Below are positions 45,018 through 53,510 of a stretch of 64,000 bases of DNA, piece after piece. The notes under the pieces are model-generated. The model did no database searches. It was not told the origin of the DNA and saw only the letters and a program-made list of their open reading frames with translations. Made by a program: the position numbers and the translations under genes. Source of the DNA: Alphaproteobacteria bacterium. GTDB lineage: Bacteria; Pseudomonadota; Alphaproteobacteria; ATCC43930; CGMCC-115725. The stretch is taken from positions 54,871 to 118,870 of the forward strand of contig JAGWNF010000006.1 in NCBI GenBank assembly GCA_028871455.1, read 5' to 3'. Position 1 is the stretch's first letter. Every line of letters starts with the position of its first letter.

Positions 45018-46208
45018 ATGCAGCCCGCGATCGCGCCATCCGAACGCCGACGCCTCATGCTGATCGTCGGACTCTGCGGCGCCCTCGGCGTCGCCGCGGG
45101 TGCGTTCTACGTTGCCGCTTTCGCCGCAACCTTCGGCCAGGACTGGACGGTGTTCTTCACGGCGGTCCGGCTCGCCTTCGACGGCCATCTGGCGAATCTC
45201 TACGATGTCGACCGTTTCACCGCGCTGGTCGATGCGCGGTTCGGCCTGCCGGCCCTGGGTCCGCATCCGTGGCTTTATCCGCCGAGCTACCTGCTGTTGC
45301 TGCTGCCGTTCGGCTTGCTCCCATTCGCGGCATCGCTCGGCGCGTTCCTCGTTCTCGGCGCGGTTGCGGCGGTCGTCGCCGTGCAGTCGGCCGTAGTGCG
45401 CGGTTGGCCGCGCTGGTTCGACGCCGCGGCGCTGTTGCTCAGTCCCGCCGCCGCGCTGACGGTCGCACTCGGCCAGAATTCATTTTGGACGGTCGCGCTG
45501 CTGGTCGGCGGCTTTCGGCTCGTGCCCGCTTCTCCGGTTCTGGGCGGCATATTGCTCGGCCTCGCGACTTACAAGCCGCAGCTCTGGCTGCTGGTGCCGG
45601 TGGCACTGGTCGCCGCGCGCCGCTGGACGGCATTGGCCAGCGCCGCCGTCACCGCCATCCTGCTCGTCGCCGCGAGCGTCGCCGTCTTCGGCCTCGCGCC
45701 GTGGCAGCACTGGATCGCGCTGCTGTCGGGCGGCGGTGCCTACGCACGCTGGACGACCGTCGGCGAGCTGCGCGGCCAGAGCGTCTATGCCTGCGTCGTC
45801 CTGCTCGGTGGATCGCGCACGGTGGGTCTGCTGGTGCAGGCGCTGGCGGCCGCGGCGGCCGTGGGCGCTGTCTGGTGGATCCATCGCCGGATGCGCGAAA
45901 CCGATCTCCAACTCGTCGTGCTGCTCGCGGCGACCCTGCTGGCGACGCCGCATGTCATGGATTACGACGCGCTGCTCCTGGTGGTCGCGGCCACGCTGCT
46001 CTTCGAGCGCGGGCTCGTCGACGGCTTCCGATCCGGCGAGATCGCGATCGTAACGCTGCTGTGGCTGAGCACGGCGTTTCCGCCGGTGCTGTTCCGCGTC
46101 GGCCTGATCGGTTCGGTCCTGACGGCGCTGATCGTCGCTGCGGCGCTGCGGCGCGGCGGCTATTCGAACCGGATCTGCACGTCGTCGCCGATCACGCGCA
46201 CCGGATAG
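45018..46208 (+). CDS. GT87/DUF2029 integral-membrane glycosyltransferase, paralogue B
   Basis: 396 residues, sharing with paralogue A the segments GQDWTVFFTAVRLAFDGHLA, LYDVDRFTALVDARF, PHPWLYPPSYLLLLLPFGLL, LGLATYKPQLWLLVPVALVA, GQSVYA and DYDALLL. Arranged back to back with A, indicating an inverted duplication. The last 16 codons overlap the end of the convergent Rieske ferredoxin gene. A CtrA-like site TTAA-N7-TTAG lies at 44979-44993. ATG 45018 has no strong ribosome-binding site. Confidence 0.87.
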   Translation: MQPAIAPSERRRLMLIVGLCGALGVAAGAFYVAAFAATFGQDWTVFFTAVRLAFDGHLANLYDVDRFTALVDARFGLPALGPHPWLYPPSYLLLLLPFGLLPFAASLGAFLVLGAVAAVVAVQSAVVRGWPRWFDAAALLLSPAAALTVALGQNSFWTVALLVGGFRLVPASPVLGGILLGLATYKPQLWLLVPVALVAARRWTALASAAVTAILLVAASVAVFGLAPWQHWIALLSGGGAYARWTTVGELRGQSVYACVVLLGGSRTVGLLVQALAAAAAVGAVWWIHRRMRETDLQLVVLLAATLLATPHVMDYDALLLVVAATLLFERGLVDGFRSGEIAIVTLLWLSTAFPPVLFRVGLIGSVLTALIVAAALRRGGYSNRICTSSPITRTG

Positions 46209-46477
46209 GTCTTGAGATCGTCGTTGATCGGCGGGCCGAGGCCCTTGCCGGTCTTGACCTCGAAGCGGCCGCCATGCAGCGGACACTCGATGGTCTCGCC
46301 GTCGAGCCAGCCCTGGCTCAGCAGCGCAAAGGCGTGGGTACAGAGATTGTCGGTGGCGTAGATTTCGCCGTCGAGGTTGTAGAGCGCGATCTCGCGCTCG
46401 CCCAACCTCACGCCGAGCACGTCGCCCGGATTGATCGCCGAGCGTTTCGCCACGCTCACCCAGTTCTCTTCCGCCAC
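46160..46477 (-). CDS. Rieske [2Fe-2S] ferredoxin
   Basis: 105-residue soluble Rieske protein of the dioxygenase-ferredoxin type (BphF/NdoA-like). Cluster ligands appear in NLCTHAFALLSQ (Cys-x-His) and IECPLHGGRFEV (Cys-x2-His), with usual spacing. The product carries electrons from a reductase to an oxygenase or other terminal enzyme. It starts 2 bases after the stop of the flavoprotein gene, so the two are cotranscribed. No oxygenase is encoded nearby, so the final acceptor is unknown. Confidence 0.93.
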   Translation of the reverse strand: MAEENWVSVAKRSAINPGDVLGVRLGEREIALYNLDGEIYATDNLCTHAFALLSQGWLDGETIECPLHGGRFEVKTGKGLGPPINDDLKTYPVRVIGDDVQIRFE

Positions 46478-46479
46478 AA

Positions 46480-47712
46480 TCAGCTCTCCCTCGCCAGATC
46501 CTGCAATTTCACCTTGGGGTCCGCAAGCCGCGCCAGGTCGACGGTGCGTCGCCGCGCGATCAGCTCGCGCGCCGGCCGCATGTCGCGGCCGTTGTTCATC
46601 GTGATCGCGGCGACCGGTCGGCCGTCCTCGATGCCGAAGACGGTGAAGGCCTTATCGCCGGTGCCGCCGCGCCAGACCAGCGTGCCCCAGCGCTCGGGCG
46701 CGCCCGCGATCTGGAGATTGACGTCATACTGGTCGGTCCAGAACCACGGCACCTCGGCATAAGGCTGATCGCCGCCGGCCATCACCTTGGCGACGGCGAT
46801 CGCCTGGTTCTGCGCGTTCTGCCAGGCCTCGAGACGCAGCTTGCGGCCGAGTAGCGGGTTGTAATGCCGCGTCACGTCGCCGGCGGCAAAAACATGGGGA
46901 TCGTTGGTGCGGCCGAATTCGTCGGTGACGACGCCGTCCTCGACGGCGAGGCCGGCCGCCTGCGCCAACTCGATATTGGGCTGGGCGCCGATGCCGGCGA
47001 GCACGACGTCGGCGGCAATGGCGTTGCCGTCGGCGGTCCGCAGCACGACCGCGTCGCCGTCGGGCTCGATCGCGGTCAATGCGACGCCGGTGCGCAGCTC
47101 GACGCCGTTGCGGCGATGTAGTGCCGCCATGAAGTCGCCGATCTCGGTCGGACAGACGCGCTGCAGCGGCGCCGGCTGGACTTCGACGACAGTGACCGCC
47201 GCACCGCGCTTGCGCGCCACCGCAGCGGCTTCGAGGCCGATGAAGCCGGCGCCGACGACTACGATCCGCGGGCCGCCCGTCAGCCGTTCACGCAAGGCCA
47301 GCGAATCCCGTATATCGCGCAGGTAGACCACGCGCCGATCATCGGCGCCGGGCAGGGCGAGTCGCCGCGCGCGCGCGCCGGTGGTCAGCAGCAGCAGGTC
47401 GTAAGGCACGGTTTCGCCGTTCGCGAGTTCGACCCGTCGCGCGGCACGGTCGATCGCGGTCGCCGTCTCGCCGGGCCGGAAGGCAATGCCGTTCTCGGCG
47501 TAGAAGGCGAGGGGCTTGAGAAAAGTCTTTTCGACCGGAATGGCGCCGGCGAGCAGCTCCTTGGACAGCGGCGGCCGCTCGTGCGGCGGATAGGGCTCGC
47601 TGCCGATCAAGGTGACGGCGCCAGCGAAGCCGGCTTGGCGCAGGGTCGCCGCCGCGACGCCGCCGGCATGGCCGGCGCCGACGATGAGGATGTGCCGCGC
47701 CGTCCCGTTCAC
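46480..47712 (-). CDS. NAD(P)H:ferredoxin reductase, FAD-dependent
   Basis: 410 residues of the BphA4/CamA-type reductase family. FAD-binding HILIVGAGHAGGVAAATLRQ at the N-terminus, ERPPLSKELLAG, the NAD(P)-binding GPRIVVVGAGFIGLEAAAVA at residues 145-170, the second FAD motif HVFAAGDVTRHYNPLLGRKL and the C-terminal QYDVNLQIAGAPE. Natural partner of the Rieske ferredoxin directly downstream. Start ATG 47712. Cytoplasmic. Confidence 0.94.
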   Translation of the reverse strand: MNGTARHILIVGAGHAGGVAAATLRQAGFAGAVTLIGSEPYPPHERPPLSKELLAGAIPVEKTFLKPLAFYAENGIAFRPGETATAIDRAARRVELANGETVPYDLLLLTTGARARRLALPGADDRRVVYLRDIRDSLALRERLTGGPRIVVVGAGFIGLEAAAVARKRGAAVTVVEVQPAPLQRVCPTEIGDFMAALHRRNGVELRTGVALTAIEPDGDAVVLRTADGNAIAADVVLAGIGAQPNIELAQAAGLAVEDGVVTDEFGRTNDPHVFAAGDVTRHYNPLLGRKLRLEAWQNAQNQAIAVAKVMAGGDQPYAEVPWFWTDQYDVNLQIAGAPERWGTLVWRGGTGDKAFTVFGIEDGRPVAAITMNNGRDMRPARELIARRRTVDLARLADPKVKLQDLARES

Positions 47713-47748
47713 GCCGATCTCGCGCGCGGCCTCATGCCGATCGGAAAT

Positions 47749-48006
47749 TCAGGAGGACTTGTCGGTCGAGAACGCCTTGTAGGCCATCGTGGTGAAGGTG
47801 TCCTTCACTCCGGGCAGGCGCTGTAGATGCTCGACCACGAAGTGGCCGATATCCATCTCGTCGGGCAGATAGCATTTCATCAGCAGGTCGTATTGGCCGG
47901 AGACCGAGAATACTTCGGAGACCTCGGGGATGGTCTCGACCGCCTCTTCGGCGACCTTGTAGGCGCGTCCCAGCTCGCACTTCACGCTGACGAAGATCGT
48001 CTTCAT
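47749..48006 (-). CDS. Stand-alone Lrp/AsnC ligand-binding (RAM) domain protein
   Basis: 85 residues: MKTIFVSVKCELGRAYKVAE, then EVFSVSGQYDLLMKCYLPDE and LPGVKDTFTTMAYKAFSTDK, the complete alpha/beta fold of the Lrp C-terminal domain, without the helix-turn-helix. Such free-standing domains bind amino acids or small ligands and can form oligomers with each other. ATG 48006 has GGGGGAGG upstream. It sits between the reductase and helicase genes on the same strand; a partnership with either is not evident. Confidence 0.88.
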   Translation of the reverse strand: MKTIFVSVKCELGRAYKVAEEAVETIPEVSEVFSVSGQYDLLMKCYLPDEMDIGHFVVEHLQRLPGVKDTFTTMAYKAFSTDKSS

Positions 48007-48026
48007 CGGCCTCCCCCTGGCGGCAC

Positions 48027-49517
48027 TCAGCCGCGCGCGGTGCGGCGGGCGAGAAACGCCGGCATGTGGTCGCCGAAGCCTACCACACGCGGACCGTCGT
48101 CGTGATGGCGCTCGCGGGCGACCGGTTCGGCCGTCGGACGCGTGGGCGCGGCGCCCATGGTGATCGGCGCATAGCGCGCCGGCTCTGGCTTGCGCGGGAC
48201 GTGCCCCGACTGGTGCGCCGGTTTCGGCTCGGGCTTATGCGGCGCAGCGTGCGGCTTGGCGCCACGCGGCGCCTCATGGCGATGCGCCGGCTTGTGCTTG
48301 GCGTGCTGAGGCTCCGCCTTCGACGATTTGCCGCGACGGTGGCGCGAGCGACCGCGGCCGCGGCCATCCGCCTCGTCGTAGGTGAGGGCGGCGGTAGCGA
48401 TGCCGTCGACCGCGACCGGCGGGATCGGCTTGCCGATGAGCTGCTCGATCGCCTGCACGAAGCGGCCGTCCTCCGGCATCGCCAGCGTGAAGGCGCGGCC
48501 TTCGCGGCCGGCGCGGCCGGTGCGGCCGATGCGGTGGACGTAGTCCTCGGCGTGGATCGGCACGTCGAAATTGAAGACATGCGACATGCCCTGGATGTCG
48601 AGGCCGCGCGCGGCGACGTCACTCGCCACCAGCAGCCGGATCTCGCCGGCGCGGAAGCGCTCGAGCGTCTCGGTGCGCTTGACCTGCGGCATGTCGCCGT
48701 GCAGCGCGGCGACGTCGAGGCCGTGCTTCTTGAGCGAGCGATAGAGGATGTCGACGTCGCGCTTGCGGTTGCAGAAGATGATCGCGTTCTTGACGTCCTC
48801 GCTGCGAATCAGTCGGCGGAGCGTGTCACGCTTCTCGTCGGGCTGCACGACCACGAGGCCCTGGACGACCGTCGCGGCCGGCGAGGCCGGCGGCGCCACC
48901 GCGATCTCCTTGGGATTCATCAGGAAGGCGTCGGCGAGGCGGCGAATCTCGGGCGGCATGGTCGCCGAGAAGAACAGCGTCTGGCGGATCTTCGGCAACA
49001 GGCCGACGATGCGCTCGACGTCGGGAATGAATCCCATGTCGAGCATACGGTCGGCTTCGTCGATCACCAGGATCTTGACATCGGAGAGCAGGATCTTGCC
49101 GCGTTCGAAGAGGTCGATCAGGCGGCCGGGCGTCGCGATCAGCACGTCGACGCCGCGATCAAGCTTGCGCTCCTGGTCGGTGAAGCTTTCACCGCCGATC
49201 AGCAGGGCCTGGTTGAGTTTGTGATGCTTGCCATAGACGTCGAAGGCTTCGGAAACCTGCGCGGCGAGCTCACGCGTCGGCTCGATCACCAGCGTGCGCG
49301 GCATCCGCGCGCGCGCGCGGCCCGAGGCCAGGATGTCGATCATGGGAAGGGTGAAGGAAGCGGTCTTGCCGGTGCCGGTCTGGGCGCAACCCAGAACGTC
49401 ACGGCCCATCAGGACGTAAGGAATGGCCTGTTCTTGGATGGGGGTCGGCTGCTTGTAGCCGGCATCTTCGACCGCCCGCAGAACCTCTGGAGAGAGGCCG
49501 AGGTCGGAAAAATTCAT
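48027..49517 (-). CDS. DEAD-box RNA helicase, RhlE-like
   Basis: 496 residues from ATG 49517, where conserved sequence begins (NFSDLGLSPEVLRAVEDAGY). All motifs are present: Q motif TPIQEQAIPYVL, I AQTGTGKTASFT, Ia PTRELAAQV, Ib TPGRLIDLF, II DEAD, III SAT, V ARGLDIQG and VI HRIGRTGRAG. The last 120 residues are a basic, Lys/His/Pro-rich tail expected to bind RNA. Works in RNA remodelling, ribosome assembly or mRNA decay. The gene upstream is non-coding and carries the 13-bp palindrome GGGGTTATACCCC at 49570-49582. Confidence 0.95.
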   Translation of the reverse strand: MNFSDLGLSPEVLRAVEDAGYKQPTPIQEQAIPYVLMGRDVLGCAQTGTGKTASFTLPMIDILASGRARARMPRTLVIEPTRELAAQVSEAFDVYGKHHKLNQALLIGGESFTDQERKLDRGVDVLIATPGRLIDLFERGKILLSDVKILVIDEADRMLDMGFIPDVERIVGLLPKIRQTLFFSATMPPEIRRLADAFLMNPKEIAVAPPASPAATVVQGLVVVQPDEKRDTLRRLIRSEDVKNAIIFCNRKRDVDILYRSLKKHGLDVAALHGDMPQVKRTETLERFRAGEIRLLVASDVAARGLDIQGMSHVFNFDVPIHAEDYVHRIGRTGRAGREGRAFTLAMPEDGRFVQAIEQLIGKPIPPVAVDGIATAALTYDEADGRGRGRSRHRRGKSSKAEPQHAKHKPAHRHEAPRGAKPHAAPHKPEPKPAHQSGHVPRKPEPARYAPITMGAAPTRPTAEPVARERHHDDGPRVVGFGDHMPAFLARRTARG

Positions 49518-49660
49518 CAAAACGTAAACGTCTTTCTGTGGTGTTCGCTGTTGAAGCTGCCCTTTAATTGGGGTTATACCCCGGAAAGTCAAATTATTTC
49601 TTAGCGTTGCGCCAATTCGGCGGCGTGGCGTGGCCGGCCGGCTTCACCTAGCTTGACCGG

Positions 49661-49709
49661 ATGCCGCAGAAAGCGCCACTCGTCCTGCTGCCCGGCCTAT
49701 TGTGTGACC
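49661..49709 (+). pseudogene. Remnant start of an alpha/beta-hydrolase gene
   Basis: ATG 49661 begins MPQKAPLVLLPGLLCD, the typical first residues of alpha/beta-fold hydrolases (LVLLPGLLCD is normally followed by aromatic and catalytic segments). After about 16 codons homology stops; the frame continues only as antisense of parE. The gene thus appears deleted up to the parE 3' end. A function is lost. Confidence 0.5.
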
Positions 49710-49756
49710 ACCCTCCTTTACGAAGCCATCAGGGACGCTCAGTCCAAGACGCTCGC

Positions 49757-51769
49757 CTAAACGTCGAGGTCGCGGACGAACTTCGCGTTTTCGTGGATGA
49801 ACTGATAGCGCAGCTCGGGCTTGCGGCCCATCAGGCTCTCGACCAGCTTGACCGTCTGTTTGAAGCCGCGCTCGCCCTTGGGCGGCAGCATGACGCGCAG
49901 CAGCACGCGCTTCGCCGGGTCCATGGTGGTTTCCTTGAGATAGCGCGGCGGCATCTCGCCGAGGCCCTTGAAGCGGCTGATCTCGACCTTGGCCCGGCTC
50001 TTGCCGAACGCCGTCTTCATCAGCTTGTCCTTGTCGGCGTCGTCACGCGCATAGAGCGTGGCGTCGCCCTGCTGCAGGCGATAGAGCGGCGGCACGGCGA
50101 GGAACAACTTGCCGTGCTCGACCAGCTCGGGCATCTCGCGGAAGAAGAACGTCATCAGCAGCGACGCGATATGCGCGCCGTCGACGTCGGCATCGGTCAT
50201 GATGATGACGCGCTCGTAGCGCAACTTCGATTCCTGGTACCTTTCGCCGCTGCCGCAGCCGAGCGCGAGAATCAGGTCCGACAGCTCCTGGTTCTGCCGG
50301 AGGCGCTCGGCGCCGGCCGAGGCGACGTTGAGGATCTTGCCGCGGAGCGGCAGGATCGCCTGGGTGTCGCGCTCGCGCGCCTGCTTGGCCGAACCGCCGG
50401 CGCTGTCGCCCTCGACAAGGAAGATCTCGGTGCCGTTGGGCGACGAGCGCGAGCAATCGGCGAGCTTGCCGGGCAGGCGCAGCTTGCGCGTCGCGGATTT
50501 GCGGTCGAGCTCCTTCTCCTGGCGGCGGCGCAGCCGGTCCTCGGCGCGCTGGATGACGGTCTCGAGCAGCGCGCGCGACGCCGGCGGATCATCCGACAGC
50601 CAGTGGTCGAAATGATCCTTGAGCGCGGCCTCGATCAGGCGCTGCGCCTCGGTCGAGGCGAGTCTCTCTTTCGTCTGGCCCTGGAACTGCGGGTTCTTGA
50701 GGAAGAGCGAGAGGATGACGACGGCGCCGCTGGTCGCATCGTCGGCGGTGATCTGCGTCGCGCGCCGGTTGCCGGCGAGCTCGCCGTAGCCCTTGAGGCC
50801 GCGCACCAGCGCCGCGCGCATGCCCTGCTCGTGCGTGCCGCCGTCGGGCGTCGGCACCGTGTTGCAGAACGAGGCAATGGTGCCGTCGTCGGTGTCCTCG
50901 GTCCAGGCGATCGCCCATTCGACGCGGCCCGCGCCGTTGAGCTCGGCCTCGCCGGTGAAGGCGCGCGGCGTCACGGTTTCGCGCTTGTCGAGCAGCGCGG
51001 TCAGGTAGTCGCTGAGGCCGCCGGGAAAATGCAGCGTGTCTTCCCGCGGCACGTCCTCGGGAAGCGGGATTTTCGGATCGCACCACCAGCGGATCTCGAC
51101 GCCGCGGAAAAGATAGGCCTTGGAGCGCGCCAGACGGTAGATGTTGGCCGGCCGGAAATGCGCGCTCGATCCGAAGATGTCCGGATCGGGATGGAAGCGT
51201 ACCAGCGTGCCGCGGCGGTTGACCGCGCCGGCGTGAGCCTTGAGCTTGGTCTTCGGCTTGCCGCGGCTGTACTCCTGCGTCCACAGCTTGCGGTCGCGCG
51301 CCACCTCGACCGTGAGCTTATCGCTGAGCGCGTTGACCACCGAGATGCCGACGCCATGCAGGCCGCCCGAGGTCTTGTAGGCGCTGCCGCCGAACTTGCC
51401 GCCCGAATGCAGCATGGTGAGGATGACTTCGAGTGCCGACTTGGTGCGGAATTTCGGATGCGGGTCGACGGGTATGCCGCGGCCGTTGTCGCGCACGGCG
51501 CAGCTGCCGTCGGCGTGCAGTTCGATCTCGATGCGGCTGGCGTGGCCGGCGACCGCCTCGTCCATGGCGTTGTCGAGCGCCTCGGCGACGAGGTGATGCA
51601 TCGCGCGTTCATCGGTGCCGCCGATATACATGCCCGGCCGGCGCCGCACCGGCTCGAGGCCTTCGAGGACCTCGATGTCTTTGGCGGAATAGGAACCGGA
51701 ACGTTTGGCGGGCGCGTTTTCGAACAGGTCGCGCGTCTCGCGCGACTTGCGCGCGTGCGCGGGCGGCAT
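49757..51769 (-). CDS. parE: DNA topoisomerase IV subunit B
   Basis: ATP-driven subunit of topoisomerase IV, decatenating replicated chromosomes. I take ATG 51769 (670 residues); a TTG four codons upstream is less likely. GHKL ATPase motifs: EALDNAMDEAVAG, VRDNGRGIPVD, TSGGLHGVGISVVNALS. Toprim: EIFLVEGDSAGGSAKQARER, LGCGSGERYQESKLRYER, IIMTDADVDGAHIASLL. C-terminal tail LVESLMGRKPELRYQFIHEN as in ParE. The reading is distinct from gyrB by length and Toprim insertion pattern. Confidence 0.96.
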   Translation of the reverse strand: MPPAHARKSRETRDLFENAPAKRSGSYSAKDIEVLEGLEPVRRRPGMYIGGTDERAMHHLVAEALDNAMDEAVAGHASRIEIELHADGSCAVRDNGRGIPVDPHPKFRTKSALEVILTMLHSGGKFGGSAYKTSGGLHGVGISVVNALSDKLTVEVARDRKLWTQEYSRGKPKTKLKAHAGAVNRRGTLVRFHPDPDIFGSSAHFRPANIYRLARSKAYLFRGVEIRWWCDPKIPLPEDVPREDTLHFPGGLSDYLTALLDKRETVTPRAFTGEAELNGAGRVEWAIAWTEDTDDGTIASFCNTVPTPDGGTHEQGMRAALVRGLKGYGELAGNRRATQITADDATSGAVVILSLFLKNPQFQGQTKERLASTEAQRLIEAALKDHFDHWLSDDPPASRALLETVIQRAEDRLRRRQEKELDRKSATRKLRLPGKLADCSRSSPNGTEIFLVEGDSAGGSAKQARERDTQAILPLRGKILNVASAGAERLRQNQELSDLILALGCGSGERYQESKLRYERVIIMTDADVDGAHIASLLMTFFFREMPELVEHGKLFLAVPPLYRLQQGDATLYARDDADKDKLMKTAFGKSRAKVEISRFKGLGEMPPRYLKETTMDPAKRVLLRVMLPPKGERGFKQTVKLVESLMGRKPELRYQFIHENAKFVRDLDV

Positions 51770-51887
51770 GGCGCTAGGCAAACCGAAGTGGGCGAATCAC
51801 GCGCGGATAACAACATCTGGGGAACGGCGAAGCAAGAGCCGTCTCGCCGAATCGGGTATGATCACGGCGCCAAGGAAGGAGCGACGG

Positions 51888-52286
51888 GTGGCCGAGCGGA
51901 AGTCCGACGAGTCGCCGCCGAAGCGCGAACCGACGCTGCGCACGATCGCCATGCCGTCCGACGCCAATATACGCGGCGACATCTTCGGCGGCTGGATACT
52001 GGCGCAGATGGATTTGGCCGGCGGTTCGGCGGCGATGCGCCGTGCCCGGGGTCGCGTCGCCACCGTGGGCATCGCCTCGATGAGTTTCCACCAACCGGTC
52101 TTCGTCGGCGACGAGGTCAGCACCTATACCGAAGTCGAGAAAGTCGGCCGCTCGTCGATCACGATCAAGATCGAGGTCTGGGCGCGCCGCTTCGCCGCGG
52201 AAGAAACCGTCAAGGTCACCGAAGGCGTCTTCACCTATGTCGCGATCGACGCCGACCGCAAGCCGCGGCCGGTGCCGCCGATTTGA
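51888..52286 (+). CDS. Acyl-CoA thioesterase, YciA-like hotdog fold
   Basis: Start GTG 51888, preceded by AAGGAG at the ideal distance; the long open frame upstream is antisense to parE. 132 residues, usual for the family: RTIAMPSDANIRGDIFGGWI (catalytic Asp/Asn region), LAQMDLAGGSAAMRRARGRV, VGIASMSFHQPVFVGDEVST and VTEGVFTYVAIDADRKPRPV. Hydrolyses short- to medium-chain acyl-CoAs. Divergent from parE, whose start is 119 bases away. Confidence 0.92.
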   Translation: MAERKSDESPPKREPTLRTIAMPSDANIRGDIFGGWILAQMDLAGGSAAMRRARGRVATVGIASMSFHQPVFVGDEVSTYTEVEKVGRSSITIKIEVWARRFAAEETVKVTEGVFTYVAIDADRKPRPVPPI

Positions 52287-52598
52287 GCGGCACGGAAAAT
52301 TACTGGATGCGCGCCGCATAGGAAACGCGGGTCTGACAGGCGAATTTCCCGCGCCCCTAACCAGGCGGTTCTGGCTTCACGACACTCGTCGAGGCGCACA
52401 TTGCCACGTTGATGGCCGATTGCTCTCCCTGCCGAGAGCCCGGTGGCCTGTGGTTTATACCCTGTGGGTGTTACCGGCTTGGGTCATGCGAAGCTTGAGC
52501 TTCACAAAGACCTCCTTTCACGCACCCCTTGTGGTGCGCGCGACTACGATGGAACATAACAGTGAGAAATTCAAACACAGCTCATCAAGAAGTGTTTC
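52287..52598. other. Non-coding left flank of the low-G+C islet
   Basis: No gene I can support. Contains CGCACC-N6-GGTGCG (near 52520) and GAAGCT-N2-AGCTTC (near 52490) inverted repeats without T tracts. Base composition drops along this stretch. A 24-codon ATG frame begins near 52550 but lacks supporting evidence. Confidence 0.4.
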
Positions 52599-52847
52599 AT
52601 GTACCTTGCTACTAGCGGGTTGACGGGGAAATCATTCAGCGAATCCATTAGCGTGACTGATGCATTTGAGGGCCGCGAGTACGGCCGCTATGAATCGTTC
52701 ACTGGGGAAACGCATGAAACACGTTTCGTCCAGTGCCAAATGGTTCTTCCTGGCCAGGACATCCAGCGGTGCGGTTCGGAGGGTGATTGGGAAAAATTGA
52801 TCACACCCCTCATGGGCGGCTCAAAAACAAAGGTTCGCATGCAATAG
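52599..52847 (+). CDS. Hypothetical 82-residue protein
   Basis: Starts at ATG 52599 with only a weak AAGAAG site. 82 residues, begins MYLATSGLTGKSFSESISVT and contains two cysteines (VQCQMVLPGQDIQRCGSEGD). No signal peptide, membrane segment or family I recognise. Base composition is lower in G+C than the neighbours, in common with the next gene 24 bases downstream. The pair may be one transcriptional unit of acquired DNA. Confidence 0.45.
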   Translation: MYLATSGLTGKSFSESISVTDAFEGREYGRYESFTGETHETRFVQCQMVLPGQDIQRCGSEGDWEKLITPLMGGSKTKVRMQ

Positions 52848-52871
52848 CTGGTTGTTCAGGTTAAGACGAAT

Positions 52872-53465
52872 ATGCGGTTGCCTAGCAGGAAACATTTCAA
52901 GACGGCCGCGGCCGCAAGGTCACCACGCGTCCTGGTGCTCCGGTGTCACCAGATCCTAGAATCAATGGTGACTTATTTGATTCTGGAAAATGCGAAATTT
53001 GGCGATGGGAAGGAACTCGAGAGAGCACCTTTCATGCTCAAGGTCGATTTTGCGATCAACATGCGATTGGTCCCGGACCATATCCGTCCGCTCTTAGCAC
53101 GGTTGAACCGCATCAGGAACAAGCTGGTCCACGACTATTTTGCAAAGATCACGAAGAAAGATGTCGCGGGTTTGCCCACCATGGTCAAACCCGACGCATG
53201 GGACATGTTTGCGAGGTTCGGCGATAGTCCTACCGGCCAAGTTCGCCGTGGCATCATCTGGGCTTATGGAACCCTGAGCGTAGCCGTCACAGCACACAGA
53301 GATGAGGTTGTCCGACGGAAGGCTAGCCAGCCGATCATCGAAGAGACGATGAGAGCGCTTAAAGAGATCGAGCCAACTTTGGCGCCGCTTCCAAAGGGGT
53401 TCACTGATCCCGAAGAAATAGTCCGGACCGAACGCGAAAAACGCAAAAAAGCTGGCGACTACTAA
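52872..53465 (+). CDS. HEPN-like protein
   Basis: 197 residues, mostly alpha-helical. The segment LARLNRIRNKLVHDYFAKI carries Arg82-Asn-x3-His87, the Rx4-6H motif of HEPN ribonucleases, preceded by a helix with many leucines (VLRCHQILESMVTYLILENA) as in the DUF4145/HEPN groups. HEPN domains occur in toxin-antitoxin and abortive-infection systems and as inactive scaffolds. ATG 52872 lies in a lower-G+C islet with the small gene upstream. Toxin activity is a hypothesis; start codon moderately certain. Confidence 0.55.
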   Translation: MRLPSRKHFKTAAAARSPRVLVLRCHQILESMVTYLILENAKFGDGKELERAPFMLKVDFAINMRLVPDHIRPLLARLNRIRNKLVHDYFAKITKKDVAGLPTMVKPDAWDMFARFGDSPTGQVRRGIIWAYGTLSVAVTAHRDEVVRRKASQPIIEETMRALKEIEPTLAPLPKGFTDPEEIVRTEREKRKKAGDY

Positions 53466-53510
53466 AGTTTTTTCACCGGGACAAAGCCCGGATCGAGAGG
53501 CTCAACCGGC

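Noticed and set aside
49570..49582. Palindrome GGGGTTATACCCC upstream of the DEAD-box gene as a cold-shock element
   Set aside because: Perfect but short; no matching copy or known cold-shock structure, so only mentioned with the gene.
49661..52321. 886-residue plus-strand open frame across parE
   Set aside because: Antisense to the clearly conserved parE; only its first 16 codons look like real (remnant) coding sequence.
52550..52624. 24-codon ORF starting MEHNSEKF
   Set aside because: No ribosome-binding site, no conservation signal and it overlaps the 82-residue ORF start.
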